Assembly (NCBI GenBank): GCA_003427395.1 | Contig: BFEA01000061.1 | Location: 358,645 to 409,404, forward strand | Origin: Chara braunii | Taxonomy: Eukaryota > Streptophyta > Charophyceae > Charales > Characeae | Length of the DNA stretch: 50,760 nucleotides | Direction: 5' to 3' | Shown here: piece after piece, positions 43,711 to 50,760 of the stretch | How the letters are laid out: each line of letters starts with the position of its first letter | Position numbering within the stretch: position 1 is the stretch's first letter | Position numbers and translations under genes: made by a program | Notes under the pieces: model-generated | What the model saw: the letters and a program-made list of their open reading frames with translations, nothing else | Database searches by the model: none | Told to the model about the DNA's origin: nothing

Positions 43711-44093
43711 AGGCAGCAAAAAAAAACAATGGGTGGAAGGCACGGGGGATGCGGGAGGGCAAACATCACTCAAACACAAAAAGCATGCAAAGCAAAAATA
43801 CAAGTACCCAAAAACAACGAAGATCGAAAAAAATAAAAATAAAAAATAAAAAACCGATGATGACAAAATTGTTTTTGCACTGATTCATCAGGAGGCTAAA
43901 CCGTCGACAATCTGCGGAATCCCTGTATTTGATGGCTTAGGTCATGAACCCTTTTACCGATGTTGAAGGCAGACTGTCCCCAAGGGATACATAGCAGCGG
44001 GCAGCAACCCTGTGGAGCACCAGGTAACACAGTAGAGGCAGCCCAACCGCTTATCAGCAAAGACGACTGCAAGGAACGATAGGGCAAGCGGAC
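43711..44093. other. No gene recognised
   Basis: A-rich stretch (43,720-43,860) followed by GC-richer sequence leading into the minisatellite. Confidence 0.5.
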
Positions 44094-44430
44094 GAGCAGC
44101 TCGGCAACTGTGCGGTGAAGCGCAAGGCAACATCAGCAAGGCGACCAGACTACAAATCACGCAAGCAAGTAAAGGACGCGGAAGGCCAGCAGGGCAAGCA
44201 GATGAGCAGCTCGGCAACCGTGCAGTGAAGCACAACGCACCACCAACAAGGCAACCAAACTACAAGGCATGCACGCAAAGGATACTGAACGCCGAAAGAG
44301 CACACGTACAAGCAGCTCAACAACCGTGTAGCGAAGCGCGAGGCACCGCCACAAGGCTACCAAACCACAAGGCACTCGAGCAAAAGACACGGGAGGCTCG
44401 ACACGCGGGTAGACGGCAAGGCAGCAGAGC
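44094..44430. repeat. ~110-bp minisatellite, three units plus partial
   Basis: GAGCAGCTCGGCAAC-type starts at 44,094, 44,204, ~44,310 and ~44,427 (periods about 110, 106 and 117). Each unit shares GTG(C/T)(A/G)G(T/C)GAAGC, then ACCA(A/G)ACTACAA and ACGC. Overlapping Cys/Ala/Leu-rich ORFs on both strands reflect the repeat and are not genes. Confidence 0.8.
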
Positions 44431-44805
44431 AGCAAGGACGACCTGCAAAGCAAGCGGCACGGGCAGCAAGACCGCGACAAAGCGCATACAAGATAGTCTA
44501 CACATCCAACACGGAGCAAAGCAGCACATGACCTACTCACATCACGATAGAACCCCGCAGACTTTTGGTTCCCACCACCTGCTGAGCCAGGGGGACACTC
44601 CGACGACCATCTGTCATCACCTACAGGCAACACAGACATCCTGAACCGAGCGCCCCCCATAAGAGTGCAGTAGGCACTCCAAACGAGGAACGACCGACTG
44701 TTTGACACTACTTAAGGGTGCTCAATTGGGCACACAAAACATGCTTAGAAAACGTTAGGGGGAGGACAAATAACAGAAGAAAGACCAACAGACATAAAAT
44801 TGATT

Positions 44806-44838
<33 letters not shown>
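44806..44838. repeat. (GT)n microsatellite
   Basis: About 16 GT units with one A interruption near the start. The rest of 44,431-45,101 has no recognisable gene. Confidence 0.9.
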
Positions 44839-45101
44839 ACCCTCCCCTGTCCCGCTTGGCGAGGAACCTAGGAGGCGAGTAACAAGTACCCGCCTTACAG
44901 GCAAGGTACTCGCCAGCCACCATCACAGTCCTGCCGGAAGGGACTGAAATAAGACACACAAAAACACTCCACGCAGCACCGACTCAAACAACTGAAACAG
45001 GGATTTGCTGAGAAAAGGGGGGAAGAGATATAATTTTAGCTGAAAAAATTGAGAGACAATTAGTTTTCTCACCTTGAATATGAGAGTAGTACATTCCACA
45101 T

Positions 45102-46895
45102 CTACATGTGGTGACATAAAGTTCTCAGGAGAGTTAAGGACCTTATCACACTTCTGAGGCATTTCTTAAGGCCGAATTCATTTCTCACCATGTCAGAGAT
45201 CGCCATTAGAATCTCAGAGGCAGCATCAACTGGTCTAGTGCAGAGAACTAAGATGATAGCCTCTTGCGGGATCATAATGTTCAGTGTCTGCTGCTCATGC
45301 CTATTAGATAAGAACTTCACGTATTTAATGATGGGAAAGTCTAGTAACATTTTCTTATCAAACTTTGTGGTGAAAAATTATCCTAACTCTGCCGAGAGAA
45401 TAGTGATTTCCGAGTTAAGAAATTGGGCTTTTAGCCCATAAATGTCCCCATCTACACTGATACTAGTAAAGAACTCAATCTGGTTCTTTATCTGGATTAG
45501 GTGTAAAGGATAAAGATGAAAGATATTGTCCTTACACATTTCCTGTTATGGGTAAAAAAAACTCAAAATAAAGGGGTTGCTAACACAATGCAAGTCATCG
45601 ATGTATCTGAACACGTATTTGAAAATCGGGAGGATCTGCCAATGCAATGCGCCATTATCGATAATTCTCATGATTAGCGAGAATTCATACTTATAAAAGT
45701 AGATAATGCAGAAAGAGGGGATTAAGGTAGACCCATAGGGATGCCTCGGATCTGTTTCTATAATTCACCCACAAGGGAGGTAAAACTTCTATCGAGAAGC
45801 CACTGCATCGGAGTCTGAATCTCTCTTCTGCACAATGGTATAGTCGAATCCGCACAAGCATCATTCCCCTTGAGCGACCACAATACCTCACCATTCCTTT
45901 TGAATCTGCATGCAATCATAGATCCCAACTTATTCGTCTCGACAGATTTTTAGGCAATGTCAAGGAAGAAGTGAATTGTTGTCGGGAGGTCGTCATCATC
46001 CCCCCCGATTGGAGTGGTCTCAAAACAACAAGTGATATCAACAGAGAATACAGAGTACACTTTGGAAGGGAGGTTATAACAGTAATCTTGATCGAAATCG
46101 ATAGGCCACCAAATAGATGTGTCTATGCCGTGAAAGGGTTTTAAGTCGTCGGCGAGTTCCTTGCATCTGGTTTTGACAAGAGGAATGAGCAGTTTGATTA
46201 TGGCGTCACAAATTTGAGCTGCTGAGGACAAAAATGAATCAGTTGCATTAGTTAACCACCTAAAGGACTTCTGATGGTGCTTGCATAGTGTCATCAGGTA
46301 AAGCATATTTCGTTGACCCATGGGGATTTTCTTGGAGATAGCAGCTAGTGACGACTCTGCTTCTGTGAAAATTGATTTTGGGGTGGAGAAAACCTTCCCG
46401 AAATCCATGCTATCCAACCTAACTAGGGCAAGTTTCCTGTGGATGCAGGTAAAGGAAGGCGTGTTAGAAGTTTTGTCCGTCCCATTGATGAAGAACTTGG
46501 AAGTGAGAAAGTCGAGTTCCCTCTTTGTGGCGTCAAGTGAGAGGAGTGAGGGAGGGTCACGATGTTTGGGAAGAGAAGACAACTGGGTTTTAATCCTATC
46601 AGATACGAACTCCCTAGACCTCTTTTTTACAAGGGAATGAATGAAAATTTTGCTATTTATAAAGTCAAAAATCTTGTCCCAACCATTCAGAAACTCGGTT
46701 AAAGCCTGAGCACAATTTCTCGGTTGGATCGGGATGTGGTTTAGTCTTATTCTGAACAAGGTAGATACCTGCTTATTCACGGAGATGAATGGGTCAAGAG
46801 TGATGACATGTGAAGATGCAGAAGGAAAAGGATGAGGAAAGTGAATAAACTTGGGAAGGTGGAAAGGCAGGAATCTTCGAATGGAGCAAGGACAT
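45102..46895 (-). pseudogene. Reverse transcriptase (YIDD type), recently broken
   Basis: RNA-templated DNA polymerase of a non-LTR or Penelope-like retroelement. The first ~310 codons (about 46,880 down to 45,950) are open: fingers region (FRIRLNHIPIQP, IKTQLSSLPKHRDPPSLLSL, PMGQRNMLYLMTLCKHHQK, WPIDFDQDY), then motif A VFSVDITCCFETTP with its Asp at 46,040-46,042. A stop at 45,950 and frameshifts follow. Motif B KQIRGIPMGLP is at 45,726-45,760 in another frame. Motif C FRYIDDLHCVSNP has YIDD at 45,594-45,605. A thumb-like region (DGDIYGLKAQFL; IIKYVKFLSNR, then DMVRNEFGLKKCL) ends at 45,102. All catalytic Asp residues are present, so decay is by stops and frameshifts only. Motifs exclude LTR-type RT (YVDD context and RNase H absent). 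Confidence 0.8.
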
Positions 46896-46903
46896 GAAAC
46901 AAA

Positions 46904-47240
46904 TTAAGCACCGATAGATAACCATTGATGCAAAATAAAATCTCTAAAAACACAGGCTGGCTTGTAAAGAACCAACTTCAATGATCGAGAGTAGGACCAT
47001 CCAATAACGATCGAATCTAGAAGTATAATAAAAGAAGGAGGAACGAAAAGGTTAAAGGCCTTCTCGACAATAGCTATGAAGTTCACTCCCTCCATAGCCT
47101 TGTTGGCGTATCTCACATGGACGTGAAAGTCAGCTTTGGATGACTCAACTCCTACCCATTTATCCCTCCTAGATTCATCACGCAGGATCCGTCCCTCATG
47201 AACTTGTTCATCAGAATCACCAGAAAGACTTAGTGCGCTC
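46904..47240 (-). pseudogene. Probable upstream exon of the RT gene
   Basis: After a 3' splice-like ACTTCTTAG (about 47,241), the frame is open for about 110 codons: SGDSDEQVHEG, RRDKWVGVESSKADFHVHVR, YANKAMEGVNFIAIVEKAFN, then a hydrophobic stretch and a stop at 46,904. It is directly upstream of the RT frame and on the same strand. No known domain. The calling rests on frame length, splice-like boundary and context. Confidence 0.4.
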
Positions 47241-47330
47241 TAAGAAGTGAACAGTGAGGTCTACACAACAATTTTTTTTCATAGGACTCCTCCTGAGGTA
47301 CTTTACCGAGGCCGAGTTTATAGTGTCCGT

Positions 47331-47657
47331 TTAAATGGTAATGGTGGATGTTGGAGAAGTGCCCTGAACAACAGGTGACAATCCGCTCCCAATGGTCTCC
47401 AATGGACCGTCTTCAGATGCCATAGCATCAACCCTCACATAGTACGACATAATAATATTGGACTGTGATTTGTGTTGCTTCTCATCCCTGACTCTCTTCT
47501 TCGAAATCTTCACAAGGCTCTTAAGATATTTATCGGGGAGCATGAGACTCACCATCTTCCTCGAAAACTTTTTCAACATGAGAGATTTATCATCAAGGAT
47601 AGTTCTTGTCGGGTTGTCAATGATGGTACAGGCTATCCGCTGCATGATGACGCGCAT
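47331..47657 (-). pseudogene. Probable upstream coding segment of the RT gene
   Basis: 108 codons beginning MRVIMQRIACTI, with a basic helical region (LKKFSRKMVSLMLPDKYLKS, KKRVRDEKQHK) and a low-complexity end. A TTTTTTTACAG just before the first codon could be a 3' splice site. Further upstream, 47,680-47,850 is open as TNITWFDHVLWYLLANLEIR and RMRAMRNFMK. Unrecognised family, same strand as the RT. Confidence 0.4.
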
Positions 47658-47940
47658 CTGTAAAAAAACGATGGAATATAAAACAAGAGTTCTTCAGGTG
47701 GTTTTCATGAAGTTCCTCATAGCCCTCATCCGAGCCCTCAGCGTGGGTGCTGCAGAAAACCGAATTTCAAGATTGGCTAATAAGTACCAAAGAACATGGT
47801 CAAACCATGTGATGTTAGTCTTACAACCGTTCTTCTTGTTCTCCAAACAGCGACATTAAATATGATCTGCCTACATTTAATATCCTCTTTAGCTCAGGAA
47901 ATGGTTTCACACCCTTCGGGGCGCACAAACCCCAGATAGC

Positions 47941-48277
47941 TACCATTTCGTCAAAATGAACATCTTTTGTTTTTTGAATGAAATTGAAACCGAGTTTTTT
48001 TGCCGAAAACTTGTCAAGATTTGTTGTTCCTAAGAGTCCGGCATTTGTAAAACACAAGACCCCCTGGCTGTACATTGACCTAGCTTGAGACCATGTACAT
48101 CCAGGCAGGACTGTCAGGATGTACATGGTCTCAAGCTAGGTCCATGTACAACCAGGGGGTCTTGCGTTTTAAAAACGCTGGACCCTCAGGAACAACAAAG
48201 TTTGACGAGTTTTCGGCTAAAAAACTTGGTTTCAATTTCGTTCAAAAAATAAAAAATGTCAATTTTGACGAAATGGT
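47941..48277. repeat. 162-bp inverted duplication (long hairpin)
   Basis: 47,941-48,102 and 48,117-48,277 are reverse complements with scattered mismatches around a 14-bp spacer. Each arm, read outward on its own strand, encodes the same peptide with substitutions (SQARSMYSQGVL against SQARSMYNQGVL; FSAKKLGFNF in both; FDEMV in both). A coding segment was therefore copied in inverted orientation into the RT gene region. A transcript would fold into a long double-stranded RNA. Confidence 0.9.
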
Positions 48278-48536
48278 TATTGGATCGCCAAGACACACGT
48301 GGATTCCATGCATTTGAGGAGATTGAAGAAACCAACCGCGGGTAGTTTCATCGCGTCGACATTCAGAGGATAAGGTCTCTTGATCAGATCAGTGTTCTCA
48401 GCCAGGTCATTGTCATCACATAGATCGATCTCTGCAGAGGAGAGGGATGCCAAAAACCTATAACCATAAGAATTGATAGGGGCATAATGATTGAAAGTGT
48501 CTAAATCCCATAACTTGTAGTCAATCTCCATAGATT
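48278..48536 (-). pseudogene. Exon downstream of a frame-restoring intron
   Basis: Reads SMEIDYKLWDLDTFNHYAPI, SYGYRFLASLSSAEIDLCDD and MKLPAVGFFNLLKCMES, ending in a stop where the inverted duplication begins. It joins the preceding exon (48,593-49,146) across a 56-bp intron, 48,537-48,592, with donor GTAAGT and acceptor CAG; 56 is not a multiple of three, and splicing restores the frame. Function unknown. Confidence 0.55.
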
Positions 48537-48592
48537 CTGATTCCGCATACCGGGAGGGAGTAGAGGCAGGAAAGCATTTCGATAATACTTAC

Positions 48593-49146
48593 TGACATCT
48601 TTCCTCTTTGACTTAGTCATGTCCAATGCTAATCGTTCCTTAGACTCCGAAACGAACTTCTCGTGGAATAATTTTTCCTCTTCAGTTAGATTCAATTCCT
48701 CCTCAGAGTCAGATTCAGGCTGGTTTTGTTCCTGAATCGGGATGGTAACCAGCCCGTCATGGAAGGCAGACTTTCCCCCAAAGATTAATTGAAACTTTCT
48801 CCTTCATACCGACTTCATTTAAAATAGAGGAGTTAATCAATCGATCATCGAGAAGAACCGACCGCACATTCTCTACCAAAACTCTTGACACCTCTGGGAA
48901 GTTATCCTTATCGTACGTGGAACAACATGAGATGTCCGCCCAGTCGTTGAAAGAGAGGACAAAGATAAGCGGAGGGAACACAGGAGCGACGTGAATATAA
49001 TTTGTCCTAACGTATTCCATTTTCCTTAGGCCAGTTACAAAAATAAGAGCTTGTGCGGGGCGGGAAGGAGCTTTGAAGTCATTCATCCAAGCGAGATCAT
49101 TTCGTACAACATCATCATACCAACCATTCTGAGTGAAAGTAGGTTT
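48593..49146 (-). pseudogene. 5' exon of the RT-associated gene, one homopolymer frameshift
   Basis: Starts after a strong pyrimidine tract and TTGTTGCAG acceptor (49,147). Reads KPTFTQNGWYDDVVRNDLAW, ALIFVTGLRKMEYVRTNYIH, FVLSFNDWADISCCSTYDKD and VNLWGK-like end, then shifts frame by one at a CCCCC/GGGGG run (48,775-48,779). It continues as SAFHDGLVTIPIQEQNQ, an acidic ESDSEEELNLTEEEKLFHEK and MTKSKRKDV to the GTAAGT donor. No known domain. The single-base break in a homopolymer could be a sequencing error and not a mutation. Confidence 0.5.
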
Positions 49147-49299
49147 CTGCAACAACGAAAACAACGAGGAAAACATACTCAGAGGTGGAAGCAGAAAATA
49201 ATAGTGAAAGCAGAAAAAAAAACACCCTACATTCATTGAAAGGAAGGGGGGGGGGGGGGGGAGGATTCAACTTGTCGAAACAAATATACGTAAGAGGAA

Positions 49300-49803
49300 T
49301 TAAGGAAGAAGGGTGGAAGTGGAAAACTTTTGAGAGGACTGCCCACGCATGGAGAAAATCATAGCGTGATGAACGCATAAAGTGAGCCATATCATACGTG
49401 CATGGGTTATGCATAGAGGATTCATCCTACAAGTAGGATTACTGTCAAACAAAAGAGGAAGAAGAGGGGAGAGAGCACTAAGTAACAAAATGAAAGTGAC
49501 GCATGAATTGCCCATAAAACATATCAGAGGTGAAGGTTTCTTGGTTCGGTCGAGGGGGATGACGATAAAACCATCACTCGTGAAAAATACAACAATTACA
49601 AGTGGGTCGCAAAACACAACTCCAAGATCTTGTTGATACTGCACAATTATCCTTTGTCTCTGCAACGCATCCCTCAAAACACGTGTCAGCCTTATTGTAT
49701 TAGACTGCCACGTCACCATATTGAGGACTTGTCCTACTGCCAGTATCGCTAACAACACTTTGTAAGCTCCATAAAACACCAACCCACGGATATACTTGCC
49801 CAA
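49300..49803 (-). CDS. Hypothetical ORF, possibly a further 5' exon
   Basis: 167 codons, open upstream to about 49,835. The first ~100 residues look protein-like (YIRGLVFYGAYKVLLAILAV, LTRVLRDALQRQRIIVQYQQ, DLGVVFCDPLVIVVFFTSDG) and the rest low complexity. No domain recognised. Same strand and just upstream of the RT-associated exons, so it may belong to that unit. A 16-bp poly-G at about 49,246-49,261 separates it from the next exon. Confidence 0.3.
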   Translation of the reverse strand: MGKYIRGLVFYGAYKVLLAILAVGQVLNMVTWQSNTIRLTRVLRDALQRQRIIVQYQQDLGVVFCDPLVIVVFFTSDGFIVIPLDRTKKPSPLICFMGNSCVTFILLLSALSPLLPLLFDSNPTCRMNPLCITHARMIWLTLCVHHAMIFSMRGQSSQKFSTSTLLP

Positions 49804-50210
49804 ACCAGAACCATCAAATAGAATACTGACTTATGGGGGTCAAAAAAAAATTATATTAGAACATATGCAAATCGGCTGATCATGCAGAGATTCTTGAGAC
49901 AGTAACCTGTATACTAGGGGGTCAGCGCAATCCTTGAATGCTCCGATTTCAGTAGAGTATAACCATAGCGAACAAAACGAACGAGATATACACGTATACT
50001 CAGAAAACGCAATTTGTAACCGTTGTCGCGGGGGAAGAAGATGTTGTCGACATGGCGGCCACAGAACAAAGGACGAAAGAGAGTCGTAGAACCTTGTGCG
50101 CTATGTTCCACGCACTCGAAGGCAATAAAACCTCAGAATCGTCAATGCTCTGATTCACTGAACCCCGTGTGGCAGCGTGGAGGTGAATGCGTATAGCTTA
50201 GTTAGAGCCC

Positions 50211-50507
50211 ATGATGGTTCAGCTCAGCTATTCGCATTCGTTTTCGCCCGCTGTCAGTAAAGAAAGAGGGCTTGGTCATACACAAAGAAAGAATAAATAC
50301 CGTCATGGACCGTCTGAGAGGCCTAGGAGGAAATTTCAATGGGGTACCGGTAGAAGGAATTCCGATCACAAGCTGGTGGGAACCTACAGTACCCGGGGAG
50401 GGGTGGAACTAGTCCGATGGCAAACTAAGGAATATTATCGGAAAACCATAATCTGCGCTTCTAGGCCCAATGCATACGTCGTGTTTAAAGGGGACGTGGT
50501 GTTTTGA
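50211..50507 (+). CDS. Hypothetical small basic ORF (98 codons)
   Basis: ATG to TGA without low complexity. Basic and hydrophilic (HTQRKNKYRHGPSERPRRKF, GTGRRNSDHKLVGTY), ending VVFKGDVVF. I recognise no family. Coding status is unproven; it could be a chance frame in non-coding sequence. Confidence 0.2.
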   Translation: MMVQLSYSHSFSPAVSKERGLGHTQRKNKYRHGPSERPRRKFQWGTGRRNSDHKLVGTYSTRGGVELVRWQTKEYYRKTIICASRPNAYVVFKGDVVF

Positions 50508-50604
50508 AACAAACCGTATACTTAAGAACAGTAGGTTAACCAGGATAATTAGGGATTCGTAGGCCATCAGGGGTCAAGAGTCATACCATTATTTAATGTA
50601 AGAG

Positions 50605-50615
50605 TGTGTGTGTGC

Positions 50616-50646
<31 letters not shown>

Positions 50647-50760
50647 GGAGTTTTCCATCGATAGGATGAACAACGCACGGGCCAACAGGTAAGTCTCGAA
50701 CGTCGCGGCTGCCTTCACGCTACTTCCATCGATAGGATGAGCAAAATCGAATGAATCTTC
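50605..50760. repeat. (GT)n-(GA)n microsatellite and 20-bp direct repeat
   Basis: GT then GA units to about 50,647, the same compound order as at 22,482-22,622. TTCCATCGATAGGATGA(A/G)CAA occurs at 50,653 and 50,724, 71 bp apart. Confidence 0.85.

Noticed and set aside
44094-44430. CRISPR-like array
   Set aside because: Units are contiguous diverged tandem copies without unique spacers, in a eukaryotic context.
44157-44708. 183-codon Cys/Leu/Ala-rich ORF and 139-codon plus-strand ORF
   Set aside because: Both lie over the ~110-bp minisatellite. The repeated peptide follows the DNA repeat, and the period is not a multiple of three.
50211-50507. Organelle-derived ribosomal protein gene
   Set aside because: Basic composition suggested it at first, but no ribosomal protein signature could be matched. 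Kept only as a low-confidence ORF.

Overview
This is a repeat-dominated eukaryotic nuclear window with no prokaryotic features: no operons, and long AT/poly-T tracts, microsatellites, spliceosomal-type introns, retrotransposons and many foldback elements. The tRNA-Asp-type primer binding site and the style of the LTR element suggest a plant or streptophyte alga. A large-genome charophyte such as Chara is my guess, but nothing in the sequence proves it. The assembly has two N gaps, one flanked by duplicated sequence, plus scattered single Ns.

Layout. 0.4-6.2 kb: two diverged direct copies of a ~2.2 kb repeat; the second carries a 526-bp inverted-repeat element with GGAATG subterminal motifs. 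6.5-12.2 kb: a cluster of tRNA-derived SINEs (one apparently full length, one with a 16-bp target duplication, one with two tRNA-like heads), foldback elements of two families, and one poly-asparagine ORF. 13-17 kb: decayed coding sequence, chiefly a degenerate reverse transcriptase (RT) with recognisable motifs A, B and C, split by a hAT-like MITE. 18-21.8 kb: three hAT-like MITEs with 8-bp target duplications and one mariner-like foldback. One MITE contains a hammerhead-ribozyme-like motif.

23.65-40.14 kb: one 16.5-kb LTR retrotransposon on the + strand. Its LTRs run TGTCG...CGACA. A tRNA-Asp-type primer site follows the 5' LTR, a purine tract precedes the 3' LTR, the internal region encodes Gag only, and TCGT is duplicated at the ends. 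It is nested inside an older, inverted LTR of its own family (23,567-23,651 plus 40,139-~43,710). The 3' LTR (and in part the old inverted LTR) carries an array of stem-loops. They share a conserved loop, while their stems differ in sequence yet remain complementary. This is the most unusual structure in the window.

44.1-44.4 kb: a ~110-bp minisatellite. 45.1-49.2 kb: a second RT gene on the - strand (SVDIT, RGIPMG and RYIDD motifs), much better preserved, preceded by probable upstream exons. At least one intron restores the frame. A 162-bp coding-derived inverted duplication and a few frameshifts indicate recent decay. 50.2-50.76 kb: one unrecognised small ORF and microsatellites.

No housekeeping gene, rRNA, true tRNA or CRISPR array was recognised. 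What reads as gene content is almost entirely mobile-element derived.
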